In this document: positions 1 through 9,606 of the stretch, piece by piece | How the letters are laid out: each line of letters starts with the position of its first letter | Position numbering within the stretch: the stretch's first letter is position 1 | DNA from: Palsa-189 sp963803735 | GTDB taxonomy: Bacteria; Acidobacteriota; Terriglobia; Acidiferrales; UBA7541 | Length of the DNA: 64,000 bases | Assembly: GCA_963803735.1 (NCBI GenBank) | Contig: CAWDNV010000011.1 | Location: forward strand, 682,001 to 746,000 | Direction of reading: 5' to 3' | Translations under genes and position numbers: made by a program | Notes under the pieces: model-generated | What the model was told of the DNA's origin: nothing | What the model saw: the letters and a program-made list of their open reading frames with translations, nothing else | Database searches by the model: none

Positions 1-1750
1 ATAAGCGGCGTCGCGCTCCGACTGCGGGCCCTCATAGCGGCCGCAATAACTCGGATCGGCGGCGTCCAGGCTGCGCAGTCCGTGCGGCGTTAGCAGGTGT
101 AGCGCGCAGGAATCTACGACCTGTTTTCTCTGATCCGCGTTCAGCGGGCTTTCGGGCAGCGAGACCGCAAAAATCTGATTTGGGCGAAGCGAACTATCAT
201 TTCCCTCCGGGCCGTCGACTACATCAAAGCAGCATTGGCGCTCCTCGTTCCAATAGCGCGCGAAACTTTTCTTTACGCGCTCAGCGAGTGCTTTATATTC
301 GTCTGCCCGTTTTCCCAATTCCGGGGCGAATCGCGCCATCGTATGAAGGGCATTGAACCAAAGCGCGTTGATCTCCACGGGCTTTCCTATACGCGGGGTA
401 ATCGGGCGATCGCCAACTTTTGCGTCCATCCACGTAACCTGCATTCCTGGCTCTCCCGCGCAAAGCAAACCGTCGGCAGGATCCACGTGAACGCCATATC
501 GCGTCCCGCGCACATACCAATCGATAGCGGCGGCAAGCACTTCGAAAACCTCTCGAACGACGCTCAGGTCCGAAGTCTGGGCGACATATTCCCGCAGAGC
601 CTGGAAGTACCAAAGCATCGAATCCACGCTGTTGTAGCTGGCGGGCTCGCCGTGTCTCCGAGAACGTGTTGGGAAGCAGGCCCTGTTGCGCGAAGCGCGG
701 AAATTCGTGCAACACGGATCGCGCTATTTCAGGCCGGCCCGTCTCCAGTGCCAAACCGGGGAGCGCGATCATCGCGTCCCGGCCCCATTCGCCGAACCAG
801 GGGTAACCGGCCACAATCGACCATCTCTCGCGTCCATCTGAAGTGCGACGGCGCACCGCAAATTGAGCTGCCGCCAGCACCAGTTGCCAAATCCAGTGCG
901 GAGCTTCGAGGGCGGCTCGCGGATGCGCAGCGATCCAATATTCGAGCAGCTTCTGGTCCAGGTCCTCGCGCGCGGCGATCGCCGCGCGATTCTCGGACTG
1001 CGGTTTGGGATCGGTGCTGAACGCAAGCGTCACCGAGCCGCCGGGCGTGAGGCGCGCCTTGAAAACTGCCGCGAGTAAGTGATCCTCGCGATGGTCCAGA
1101 CCGCGCTCGCGTTCCGCAGCCAGATCGTAATTTCGATACCATTCGCGGCGCGGTTCGGCCTGCGCAGTATCGCTAAGCAAATAAACGGGGTTCGCACCGT
1201 CGCGAGCGACAACGCACAAACCGCCGGGAACCGGCGTCACAGATGTCTCCCAGTTGCCTGCCTGCGTCGTGGCATGAATATCGCGATAGTTCACGAGAAT
1301 CTTGACTTCCAATTCCGTGGGTCGGGAGGCATAGACAAGTTCGTAGCGGATGAAAGTTGTGTTCGCGCCGTCCTGCATCCATACGCGCTTTTCGAATATC
1401 GCGTCGGCGCAGGCGAATCTCCACACAGGCACCGATCCCGAAAGACGAAATTGCTCGATGAATAGAAATCCCTTTGGCTCGACGGTGCCGGTCGACCAAC
1501 GATTGGCCCCGAGAGCGTAATCGCGGCCCGCGTAGCGGAGGATTTCTTCGGCTTTTGAGACCAGGAGAACCCGGCCCCTCTCGGGGAGAGAGGCAATCAG
1601 TAATCCGTGATAGCGTCGCGTCTGAACGCCAGTGACGGTGCCGGAAGCAAACCCACCCAGTCCATTTGTCGCCAGCCACTCACGTTCATTGCCGACGTCG
1701 AGTGAGCCGCAAATTTCAGAGCCAAATTTGACGACGATCGGCGCGCTCAA
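1..1750 (-). CDS. Glycogen-debranching enzyme (amylo-alpha-1,6-glucosidase), 3' end outside window, one frameshift
   Basis: The start at 1750 opens with a glycogen-debranching N-terminal domain: the segment REWLATNGLGGFASGTV and the following TRRYHGLL are signatures of the family. The catalytic GDE_C-type (alpha/alpha)6 barrel begins near residue 290 with YPWFGEWGRDAMIALPG. The frame breaks after NTFSET at about position 652, where one extra base is present. Shifting by one base restores GEPASYNSVDSMLWY and the frame then stays open to position 1, ending in a stretch (LRSLDAADPSYCGRYEG) typical of the last third of the enzyme. The family hydrolyses alpha-1,6 branch points in glycogen-like polymers in the cytoplasm. 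It lies 3 nt behind an SDR gene, on the same strand as a GH63-like glucosidase. The indel may be a sequence error; the family call is firm. Confidence 0.9.
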
Positions 1751-1753
1751 ACC

Positions 1754-2479
1754 TTACGTCCTGCCATAGACGGGAATGGCGGCGCCGTGAATGATGCGGG
1801 CCTGCGGCGAGCACAGAAACAGGATCACATCGGCAATCTCTTCCGGCTTGGGCCAGTTCGCGTAATCAGCTTTGGGCATGGCCTGTCGATTTGCGGGAGT
1901 GTCAAAGATGCTGGGTACGACAGAATTGACGGAGATGGGATACGGTTTGACTTCCTCGGCGAGCGAATCGAACAACGCAAGCGCCCCGGCCTTTGATGCT
2001 GCATACAGAGCCGCGCCGGGAGACGTGCCGTAAGCCGCCCGCGAGGCGACGTTGACGACCCAGCCGCGGTTCTGCCGGATCATCGCCGGTATCACGGCGC
2101 GGGCGAGTGCAAATCCAGCTTTCAGATTGAGGGACATCATCTGCTCGTAGGCGGAGGGTTCCTCTTCCCAGATTCGCCTGCCGCCGTGATACGCGCCGAT
2201 GGTGTTCACCAGAATGTCGAGCGCGCCGCGTTTCGCAAGGATGTCCTCGACCGTGCGGGCCACGAGGGCAGGATCGGTGGCATCAACCATTACGCCCGCC
2301 GCTTCGTAGCCGCTGCTCTTCGATTGAGAAATGAATGTGTCGAATTCCTGCTGGTGCCGGTACGTCACGATGATTCGCGCGCCTTCACGCGCGAAAGCTG
2401 TTGCTACGGCGCGACCCAACGCGCCGGTGCCACCGGCGACCAGCGCGACTTTATCTTTGAAGCGAAGTTCTGGAGTCAT
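1754..2479 (-). CDS. SDR family NAD(P)-dependent oxidoreductase
   Basis: A 241-residue short-chain dehydrogenase/reductase of classical length. The Rossmann cofactor motif is GGTGALG near residue 16, the structural NxxG-type motif appears as NTIGAY, and the catalytic Ser and YxxxK are in VASRAAYG and YAASK around residues 145-165. The substrate cannot be told from sequence. The C-terminal IHGAAIPVYGRT is the usual SDR ending. It ends 3 nt before the debranching enzyme start, so the two are probably co-transcribed and downstream of the GH63-like gene; whether that means a sugar-related substrate is inference. Confidence 0.9.
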   Translation of the reverse strand: MTPELRFKDKVALVAGGTGALGRAVATAFAREGARIIVTYRHQQEFDTFISQSKSSGYEAAGVMVDATDPALVARTVEDILAKRGALDILVNTIGAYHGGRRIWEEEPSAYEQMMSLNLKAGFALARAVIPAMIRQNRGWVVNVASRAAYGTSPGAALYAASKAGALALFDSLAEEVKPYPISVNSVVPSIFDTPANRQAMPKADYANWPKPEEIADVILFLCSPQARIIHGAAIPVYGRT

Positions 2480-2527
2480 TGATGGATTAGATGCCTCGTC
2501 TTCTGCTATTTCGTTTTTTATTTTGCC

Positions 2528-5206
2528 CTAGCTCGCGTGTGCCCCGCTCTGTTCGAGCAGTTTGGCCACCAACGCGGTCCATCCCGTTTGGTGCGAAGCG
2601 CCCAACCCGGCACCCGTCTCCCCATGAAAATATTCAAAGAAGAGCACAAGATTGCGCCAATAAGGATCGGACTGAAGTTTCTCATTCGAGCCACATACTG
2701 CGCGGCGCCCCTCCTTGTCGCGCAGGAAGATACTGCTCAGCGACATAGAGAGCTCTGCCGCAATTTGCCAGAGCGTCAGCTTGCGCCCCGAGCCCGTTGG
2801 GAATTCAACCTGCAACTCATCTCCAAAATAATAGTGGAACCGTTGCAGGGCTTCGATAATCAGAAAATTCATGGGGAACCATATCGGTCCTCTCCAGTTA
2901 GAGTTTCCGCCAAATGCGCCGGTGCGCGATTCCGCCGGCTCATAGTCCACCCGATATTCGTTGCTCATCATGCTCAAAGTGTAAGGATGGTCCAGATGAA
3001 ACCGGGAAAGCGAGCGGATGCCATAGGGCGAGAGAAACTCCTTCTCGTCCAGCATGTAGCTCAAGACGCGCAGCAGGCGTTCGCGATTCACAAGAGAAAG
3101 AAGCTGTCGATGGCCGTTAGGCGATTTCTGGCTCATATCAAGATGACGAGAGGCGGCGGGCACGTTTTCCAGGAACCACTGCACGCGTTCGCGGAAATGA
3201 GGGAGGTTAACCAGCATTTCGGGCTCCAGCGTCTCCACCGCAAAAAGCGGAGCCAGACCGACCATGGAACGAACTTTCAGGAAGCTCTGTGAGCCATCCG
3301 GTAAATGCAGGACGTCGTAATAAAAACCATCTTCCTCATCCCAGAGAGCGATGCCTTCACCGCCAAGATCGTTCATGGCCTGGGTTATATAGATGAAGTG
3401 TTCGAAAAACTTGCTGGCAACGCTTCCGTAAACCCGATCTTCTCGCGAAAGCTCCAAGGCCATCGCTAGCATATTCAAGCAATACGTGCCCATCCAACTT
3501 GTGCCATCCGCCTGCTCCAAATGCCCACCCGTGGGCAAAGGCGCTGAACGATCAAAGACTCCGACGTTATCCAGCCCCAGAAATCCGCCCTCAAATACGT
3601 TCAGGCCGTCAGGATCCTTGCGATTCACCCACCAGGTGAAGTTGATGAGCAGCTTCTGGAAAACGCGTTCCAGGAAGCCGCGATCGGCGCGCCCGCGGAC
3701 ACGCTTTTCGATTTTGTATACGCGCCATGCCGCCCAGGCGTGCACGGGCGGATTAACGTCGTCAAAAGCCCATTCGTATGCCGGCAATTGCCCGTTCGGA
3801 TGCATATACCATTCGCGCAGCAGAAGAATGAGCTGTTCCTTGGCGAATTCCGGATCGACCACGGCTAACGCCACGCACTGAAAAGCGGAATCCCACGACG
3901 CAAACCAGGGATACTCCCATTTGTCGGGCATGGAGACCACATCTGCGGCGTGAAAGTGCTTCCACCGATAATTGCGTCCTTTCTTGCGCTCTGCAGGACC
4001 CGCAGGAAAGGCCGGGTCGCCGTGTAGCCAAACGTTCACATCGTAATGGTAAGACTGCTGCGACCACAGCAAGCCGGCGAAAGCCTGCCTTTGTACCTGC
4101 CGGGCATCGTCGGTCATTTTGCTGGAGGCATACTGGGCGTAGAACTCATCGGCCTCCGCGATGCGCGCGCGGAACACTTCATCGAACACTTCGCTGAAGG
4201 GCACCTGGCCAAAGGGCGCCTGACTAGAAGCGCCAGTGGGATTTTGATCTGTGAGGCGTAACCGAACAGTTGCGGAGCTGCCCGCCGGTATTTCGAAGCG
4301 ATAGAGTGCCGCGGCCTTGGTGCCTGTCTCGCCAGGATTCACCGCGGATTCATTTTCCGCGATGAGGTAATCGTGAAACGCGTCTTTCAGATGTGTGGCG
4401 CGGTTCTCGACTCCAAACAGGCGCTTGAAGTTGGTCTCATTGTCGGTGAATAGCAATTGAGGTGTTCCCTCGACAATGAGCCAACGCTGTGCATCGTCGA
4501 CGGCCTGAACGCCAATACATTCGCAGTGGAGCGGGTCACGCACTCGCCAGAGCCGGGGCCGCTGCGTTTCATCGCGCCAGGACCACGTATTGCGGAACCA
4601 AATCGTGGGAAGCATATCGAGGGGGGCGGAATCGCTTCCGCGATTCCATGCCGTGATGCGAATCAAAATGTCTCCCGCCGTCGCTTTCGCGTACTCCACG
4701 AAGATATCGAAATAGCGATTGCCATCGAATGCATCGGTATCGAGCAGCTCGAATTCGGGATCGGCTTTCGTCCTGCGGCCATTCTCGGAGACCAGCTGCG
4801 CATAGGGGAACTCGGACTGAGGATACTTGTACAGCATCTTCAGATAAGAGTGCGTGGGCGTGGCGTCGAGGTAGAAGTAGCATTCCTTTACGTCCTCGCC
4901 GTGATTGCCTTCGTGGCCGGTCAAGCCAAACAGCCGTTCCTTGAGGATCGGATCGCGCCGGTTCCAGAATGCCAGCGCAAAGCAGATATGTTGATGGCTA
5001 TCGCAGATTCCCCCGATGCCGTCTTCGCCCCAGCGATACGCGCGGGAACGGGCGTGGTCGTGCGGAAAATATTCCCACGCCGTGCCATTGTGGCTGTAAT
5101 CCTCGCGAACCGTCCCCCATTGGCGCTCGCTTAGATAGGGGCCCCAGCGCCTCCATTGAGCTTTGCCCAGCCGCAGGTCTTCGAGCCTCTGAGCTTCGCG
5201 GGTCAT
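2528..5206 (-). CDS. GH63 / MGH1-like glucosidase
   Basis: An 892-residue intracellular protein (no signal peptide) resembling bacterial glucosidases related to GH63, the mannosyl-oligosaccharide glucosidase clan with an (alpha/alpha)6 barrel. Recognisable stretches are the N-terminal QWGTVREDYSHNGTAWEYFP, the barrel segments KWEYPWFASWDSAFQC and GQLPAYEWAFDDVNPPVHAW (the aspartates of WDSAF and WAFDD are candidate acid/base residues), GTSWMGTYCLNML, and the C-terminal NWRGPIWFPMNFLIIEAL. The family cleaves alpha-glucosidic or related linkages such as mannosylglycerate; the true substrate is unknown here. Company with a debranching enzyme suggests storage-polysaccharide or compatible-solute turnover. 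No clear Shine-Dalgarno precedes the ATG. Confidence 0.88.
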   Translation of the reverse strand: MTREAQRLEDLRLGKAQWRRWGPYLSERQWGTVREDYSHNGTAWEYFPHDHARSRAYRWGEDGIGGICDSHQHICFALAFWNRRDPILKERLFGLTGHEGNHGEDVKECYFYLDATPTHSYLKMLYKYPQSEFPYAQLVSENGRRTKADPEFELLDTDAFDGNRYFDIFVEYAKATAGDILIRITAWNRGSDSAPLDMLPTIWFRNTWSWRDETQRPRLWRVRDPLHCECIGVQAVDDAQRWLIVEGTPQLLFTDNETNFKRLFGVENRATHLKDAFHDYLIAENESAVNPGETGTKAAALYRFEIPAGSSATVRLRLTDQNPTGASSQAPFGQVPFSEVFDEVFRARIAEADEFYAQYASSKMTDDARQVQRQAFAGLLWSQQSYHYDVNVWLHGDPAFPAGPAERKKGRNYRWKHFHAADVVSMPDKWEYPWFASWDSAFQCVALAVVDPEFAKEQLILLLREWYMHPNGQLPAYEWAFDDVNPPVHAWAAWRVYKIEKRVRGRADRGFLERVFQKLLINFTWWVNRKDPDGLNVFEGGFLGLDNVGVFDRSAPLPTGGHLEQADGTSWMGTYCLNMLAMALELSREDRVYGSVASKFFEHFIYITQAMNDLGGEGIALWDEEDGFYYDVLHLPDGSQSFLKVRSMVGLAPLFAVETLEPEMLVNLPHFRERVQWFLENVPAASRHLDMSQKSPNGHRQLLSLVNRERLLRVLSYMLDEKEFLSPYGIRSLSRFHLDHPYTLSMMSNEYRVDYEPAESRTGAFGGNSNWRGPIWFPMNFLIIEALQRFHYYFGDELQVEFPTGSGRKLTLWQIAAELSMSLSSIFLRDKEGRRAVCGSNEKLQSDPYWRNLVLFFEYFHGETGAGLGASHQTGWTALVAKLLEQSGAHAS

Positions 5207-5300
5207 TTATTTATGCGGTGATGTCTGGAGGCAAGCGATGGCTGGAACTATTTCCGATGGGCATGTCAGGCCGAACTAGATTCTACCTCTTCCGAGCGCG

Positions 5301-6431
5301 TCATCCCCAATTCGGCAATTGGCGCAGACCAAGCATGGCTTCGGCGGCCCATCGACCCAGATAAACGGAAAGCGCTACGCCTTGACCCGCGTATGCGCCC
5401 AGGACAATCACGCGATCGCTCTGCTGGTGACGCGTGAATATTGGACTCCAGTCCTCTGCGATCAAGATCGGGCCGCCCCACCAATGTGTAAAATCCACCG
5501 AATTCAGGGCCGGATCCAGACCGCGCACGCGCCACTCGAGCCGGGCAATAAGCTCAGCCGCCCGACCAGCGCCAATATCAATCTCTTCGAGTTCGCGCCA
5601 GTTCTCCACGTCGACGAGGCCGCCCCCAAACAAAACGCCGCCATTGGGCATCATTCGGCCCCACAGATAAGGAAGATCAACGGTATAAAAAGCTTTTCCC
5701 GAACTTAGCCCAAGCACTTCCAGTTCGGCCGGCTTCAGAGGTTTCGTTGCCACTGCCAACGTAAACTTCGGTTCCGCCCGGCCAGCGAGTCCGCTCAGCT
5801 CGAGCGACATTGCATTCGTCGCAATCAGCGCATTTTCGGCGCGGATCTGTTTCGTTCCCACCGTAAGGCATAGCCGATTTTGAAATGCGATATCGTCTAT
5901 CCGCGCATCTTCATAAATGTGGGCGCCCAGTCGATTGGCTGCGCGAGCGAGTCCGCTGACGAGCTTGCCTGGGTCGGCGGTTCCACCTGGAACCTCAGCG
6001 ACAACGCGCAACGTCCCCGAATCCGACCATGCAATCGGCGAATTCTTCAGGGCATGGCTTCGCCCAATCTCCCAGGCGCCTCGGAGGTCGAGATCGCACT
6101 CGACGTTGAGTTCGCTGAGCGTGCGGGAAAAGCCATCCAAGACATCGCCGAGCCCGGGAAGATCGCCTGCCGAGGTTTCCGCCAGGACCATACCGCCTGA
6201 ATACCCGCTGGCCCCGGAGCCGATGTGCTCCGCCTCGAAAACACTTACGGTCTTATTCGGGGCCAAGTGACGCAGCCAAGCCGCCGTCGCTAATCCGGTG
6301 AATCCCCCGCCGACTATGGCGAAGTCCACCTGCTCGGGAAGTAAGCGCGGCGAGGGATGGAAGTCGATGGTCCACGGAGATTCGCCCCAGCGCTTTTTGG
6401 GAGCTCGCGATGTTTGTCGCGTCTCAGCCAA
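5301..6431 (-). CDS. NAD(P)/FAD-dependent oxidoreductase (DAO family)
   Basis: A 376-residue flavoprotein with a dinucleotide-binding motif VDFAIVGGGFTGLATAAWL at about residues 35-54 and an acidic end of beta-2 (VFEAEHIGSGASGYSGG), as in D-amino-acid-oxidase-fold enzymes such as gamma-glutamylputrescine oxidoreductase and glycine/sarcosine oxidases. The C-terminal half carries the expected WGG...FTRHQ and GAYAGQGVALSVYLG segments, which close the FAD site. The family oxidises amines or amino acids; the substrate is not predictable. It has no signal peptide and ends 94 nt before the GH63-like gene start on the same strand, so it may head that operon. Confidence 0.85.
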   Translation of the reverse strand: MAETRQTSRAPKKRWGESPWTIDFHPSPRLLPEQVDFAIVGGGFTGLATAAWLRHLAPNKTVSVFEAEHIGSGASGYSGGMVLAETSAGDLPGLGDVLDGFSRTLSELNVECDLDLRGAWEIGRSHALKNSPIAWSDSGTLRVVAEVPGGTADPGKLVSGLARAANRLGAHIYEDARIDDIAFQNRLCLTVGTKQIRAENALIATNAMSLELSGLAGRAEPKFTLAVATKPLKPAELEVLGLSSGKAFYTVDLPYLWGRMMPNGGVLFGGGLVDVENWRELEEIDIGAGRAAELIARLEWRVRGLDPALNSVDFTHWWGGPILIAEDWSPIFTRHQQSDRVIVLGAYAGQGVALSVYLGRWAAEAMLGLRQLPNWG

Positions 6432-6616
6432 ATTCGTACCTCAATCAACCGACTTCGCTATTCAACAGAGACCGACCGCAGCTTTTAGATGCCGCGAAGC
6501 CAGGGCAGGTAAGTTTGCCAAGTTGCGGCTGGATAAGGCTACCGTACGAATTGCTCAGGTGGCGCGACGCAATAAACCAGTGCTACCATCGGCCTACTTC
6601 GCGTAGGAGGGCCGCC

Positions 6617-7831
6617 GTGAGAATTCGAGCTCGCTCGCATTTGTTGGCGATCGCACTGAGCGCCGCGATCTTAATTGCCGTTGGCTTCACGAGCACAAAA
6701 GTTATCGGCCAAACGGCTTCGAATACTCCATCGGTTGCGGCCACCTTAAAGACGCCGTGGGGCGCCCCGGACCTGCAAGGCACCTGGAGCAATACGACGG
6801 TCGTCCCATTCCAGCGCCCGGCACAGTTTGGCAATCGCGAATTCATGACGGAGGCCGAGCACCAGAAAGCCGAAGAAGAACTGCTCAAGCGCGACGCGAT
6901 GCCGGGGCGAGACAGCCGCGAAAGCAACGGCAAGGACATTCGCGGAACGGAAAAGGACGTCGCACGCGCTTACAACGAGCACTGGTTCGGGGATAAGCCG
7001 ACGGAAGTGGGCCGGCGCACGTCGATGATTACCGACCCGCCCGATGGCAAGATGCCTGCCTTCACGGCGGAGGCGCAGGCGCGAATCAACAAGAGGCGCG
7101 AGTACCTCGAGGCGCTCCTGCAGGGCACGTCGGGTGGCAAGCCCGGACCGATTTCGCTGCTGCGAAACGAGCCGCCGCCTGACTACAACCTCGAGCGCAT
7201 GAATCGCTCGGATGGTCCTGAGGACCGCAGCAGCGTCGAGCGCTGTCTGCTGAATGGACTCCCCGTGATTCTCCCGGCAGGAATTTTGACGCCCGACGGA
7301 CGGCCCTACGGGAATTTCGGGGGCGTGATGCGCATCGTCGAGAGTCCCGATTCAGTGGACATCTATTACGACATCGGGCAGGGCACGGGCTTCAATCGGC
7401 CGATTCCCATCACGAACCGGCCGCATCTGCCCAAGAACATTCACCAATACTGGGGCGATTCGATCGCGCGCTGGGAAGGCGATACGCTGGTCGTCGACGT
7501 CACGAACTTCAGCCAGGAGACCGAGTTCCGCGGCTCGCGCGAAAACCTCCACTTGATCGAGCGCTATAAGCGCATCGATGCCAAAACACTGCAGATCACC
7601 ACGACCGCCGACGACCCGACGACTTGGGTCAAACCCTTCACGTTTGTGCAGGAGCTACGGAAGAACGCCGACAAGCCGAATATGGTGTATGAAGGCGGCT
7701 GCCACGAGGGCAACTACGGGCTGCTTGGGATGCTGGCCAACACGCGCGCCGCGGAGAAGGCGTTTGCCGAGGGAAAGGGGCCTGATCCAGCGCTTGAGGA
7801 CAATGCAACCGGCGGCGGTGGCGACCAATAA
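6617..7831 (+). CDS. GIW-family secreted protein, long form (A type)
   Basis: A 404-residue exported protein starting at GTG 6617, chosen because AGGAGG lies 7 nt upstream and a signal peptide follows directly (hydrophobic core about residues 8-25, cleavage likely after VIGQTA). The mature N-terminus has the family signature TPWGAPDLQGTW. The C-terminal half carries the block RWEGDTLVVDVTNF, then ENLHLIERYKRID and DDPTTWVKPF, shared by all nine paralogues in this window. The tail EGNYGLLGML...DPALEDNAT matches the other A-type copies at 9607 and 10847. No enzymatic motif is visible. The family is common in Acidobacteriota genomes but, as far as I know, has no assigned function; a beta-rich periplasmic or extracellular protein is my inference. 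Confidence 0.85.
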   Translation: MRIRARSHLLAIALSAAILIAVGFTSTKVIGQTASNTPSVAATLKTPWGAPDLQGTWSNTTVVPFQRPAQFGNREFMTEAEHQKAEEELLKRDAMPGRDSRESNGKDIRGTEKDVARAYNEHWFGDKPTEVGRRTSMITDPPDGKMPAFTAEAQARINKRREYLEALLQGTSGGKPGPISLLRNEPPPDYNLERMNRSDGPEDRSSVERCLLNGLPVILPAGILTPDGRPYGNFGGVMRIVESPDSVDIYYDIGQGTGFNRPIPITNRPHLPKNIHQYWGDSIARWEGDTLVVDVTNFSQETEFRGSRENLHLIERYKRIDAKTLQITTTADDPTTWVKPFTFVQELRKNADKPNMVYEGGCHEGNYGLLGMLANTRAAEKAFAEGKGPDPALEDNATGGGGDQ

Positions 7832-7911
7832 ACCGTCATCGGTTAATAGAATCTGTGATCCGGCCATCGGATTTGAGAGTGAATAGCATACGTCGGCTAC
7901 TGAGATAATCG

Positions 7912-8358
7912 CTAGCGCAGGTCGTTGTAAGCCTTGAAGGGCACTAAAATCTCGCCGTTTGCTAAACGGACGACCGCCACGTCATTGTGCATGGTTTTAG
8001 ACCAAGCCCAGAGCTCAGACGTGTCCTTATAGGTTCTGATCAGAAGCTCCGCAGAAGGAATAGGCATCTCACGGATCAAAGACCTGTACTCATCTTCAAA
8101 ATGAACGTGCCCGTTCCTGTCAGTCACTCGGCAGCGGTTCACATTTTGACTCCCATCAAGCCAGCAGCCTAGCCAGTAACCTCTTGGGCTGAAGTCCAAA
8201 GGGGCAGGCGGAGCCCAGACCCAAACGCTGCCTATAGGCATATTTGCGGGACGACGTGGGGTGAGAGTAGCCCACCAAAGGCGACCGAATACTAGCCCCA
8301 GAGTGGTCAATAATATCCCGAGTAAAATCTGGGCAATGCGCTTCTTTACAGCGTTCAT
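7912..8358 (-). CDS. Hypothetical protein with N-terminal membrane anchor
   Basis: A 148-residue protein with one hydrophobic segment at residues 8-30 (IAQILLGILLTTLGLVFGRLWW) preceded by lysines and arginine, so it is probably an inner-membrane-anchored or slowly processed secreted protein facing the periplasm. The remainder is Trp- and Pro-rich (VWVWAPPAPLDFSP) with two cysteines, and I recognise no domain. It converges with the GIW gene at 6617 and precedes the 8448 gene on the same strand by 89 nt. Coding status rests on length, start and composition only. Confidence 0.55.
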   Translation of the reverse strand: MNAVKKRIAQILLGILLTTLGLVFGRLWWATLTPRRPANMPIGSVWVWAPPAPLDFSPRGYWLGCWLDGSQNVNRCRVTDRNGHVHFEDEYRSLIREMPIPSAELLIRTYKDTSELWAWSKTMHNDVAVVRLANGEILVPFKAYNDLR

Positions 8359-8447
8359 TTAAGGATTAGGCCGTTCTGCCTTAGCCACTAATCTCCTGCC
8401 ACTGCCCTCTCGGCAACTAAGCGGCTATCCTTTTCACGCGCCCCTCG

Positions 8448-9422
8448 TCACCGTTCGTAAAGTTTGTCGCCCCGCGGGATTTTGCGGGTGACGTCGATCA
8501 CGATCGTGTCGCCCTCCCAATGCTTCACGAGTTGCTTCTTGCGCAGATGACCCAGGAAGGTTTCCTCCGCCAGCTCAACGCACTTGTATTCCATCAGTTG
8601 CGCGTTAGCTTCGAGCTGACGGTAGAGCACCATGCTCATCTTCCAGGGGCGAGTGAAGACGTTCGGGTCCTCGATCGTGACCTCGTAGCGCAGTGCGTCC
8701 GGGGTAATCTGCGTAAAGCGCTCGACGACGTGCAGCGCGTCGCTATGGAAATCGCCGGAGCGCGAAAACCAGGTGCGGTCGTTGAAGTGGCTCACGTCGA
8801 CGACCAGCGTGTTGCCTTCCCAATGGCCTGCCGAATGGCCCATCCAGGTATCGGCGGGCGGCGGATCGACAGGATCGAGGTGAATGGTGCGGCTGGCGCC
8901 GGCGAATTCGAATGACATCTCGATCTTGCTCGTGCCCTGCGTGATCCGGAACGGATACGGCATGTACATGGCCCGCGGAATGCCCGGCGTGTAGCAGCGT
9001 ACTTCGGGATCGCGATCCAGCCAGTGTTCGGCGTTGTCCTTCTTTTTCGCCGCGGCTTCGGGCTTGTATGGGATCTCGTCGCCCTCCACAACCCCGGGGC
9101 CAGGCGGCACGCCGCCGTCCGCGCCGAGCGCCAGAACGGGAGCTGCCAGCACCTGGACGTCCGGATAGACGCCCGGCTGCGCGACGGCGGGACGCATCGT
9201 GTGAGCCAGCAGGTCCCAATTCGCCGTCGTCGTCGCCTGCCAGATGCCGTTTAAGTTGGGATGGCCGTCAGGAGTCCGCGCCGCGCGCGTCGCCTGCGCT
9301 GGCGGAGTCGCCTGACTCGTGCGGGCCGCTTGGCCGGTCATTCTGATGGCAACGAAAGAAAACGCGGCGGCAATCGCGGCGCTGGCAATCAAAGCAGTCG
9401 GGCGGTTAAATCCGATTCGCAT
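8448..9422 (-). CDS. GIW-family secreted protein, short form (B type)
   Basis: About 324 residues from ATG 9422, preceded by AGGAG; an earlier start at 9455 would only add a short leader. A signal peptide is followed by an Ala/Thr/Gln linker and the signature HPNLNGIWQATTTANWDL. B-type features are PYKPEAAAKKKDNAEHWLDRDP and CYTPGIPRAMYMPYPF, then the shared block GHWEGNTLVVDVSHFNDRTW, HSDALHVVERFTQ and TIEDPNVFTRPW. The last 60 residues (VELAEETFLGHLRKKQLVKH) are specific to the B type and recur in the gene at 12107. It is transcribed opposite to its closest paralogue. Function unknown; export is well supported. Confidence 0.85.
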   Translation of the reverse strand: MRIGFNRPTALIASAAIAAAFSFVAIRMTGQAARTSQATPPAQATRAARTPDGHPNLNGIWQATTTANWDLLAHTMRPAVAQPGVYPDVQVLAAPVLALGADGGVPPGPGVVEGDEIPYKPEAAAKKKDNAEHWLDRDPEVRCYTPGIPRAMYMPYPFRITQGTSKIEMSFEFAGASRTIHLDPVDPPPADTWMGHSAGHWEGNTLVVDVSHFNDRTWFSRSGDFHSDALHVVERFTQITPDALRYEVTIEDPNVFTRPWKMSMVLYRQLEANAQLMEYKCVELAEETFLGHLRKKQLVKHWEGDTIVIDVTRKIPRGDKLYER

Positions 9423-9606
9423 ATTCGGGGTCTCCTGCTGTGGTAATCGGCGCATAAGTTAGCGAGGTAAGAGCGTCGCGTCAACCACGCGCGGCTCAAT
9501 CTTCTGGACACTAGGCCGGTCCTTGAAGATAATGGCGCCATCTGGCGGTTTCGAACCGCACTGGTCTTCGGGTACTCCTCCGTTTGGGTTTAGCGGGAGG
9601 TCTCAA

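Noticed and set aside
235..1020. Long plus-strand reading frame across the debranching enzyme gene
   Set aside because: It is antisense to a conserved catalytic domain and its product is a composition-driven shadow without motif or ribosome-binding site.
9540..9570. GGTTTCGAACCGC resembling a tRNA T-arm
   Set aside because: No acceptor, D or anticodon stems can be built around it; it lies just upstream of the 9607 gene start.
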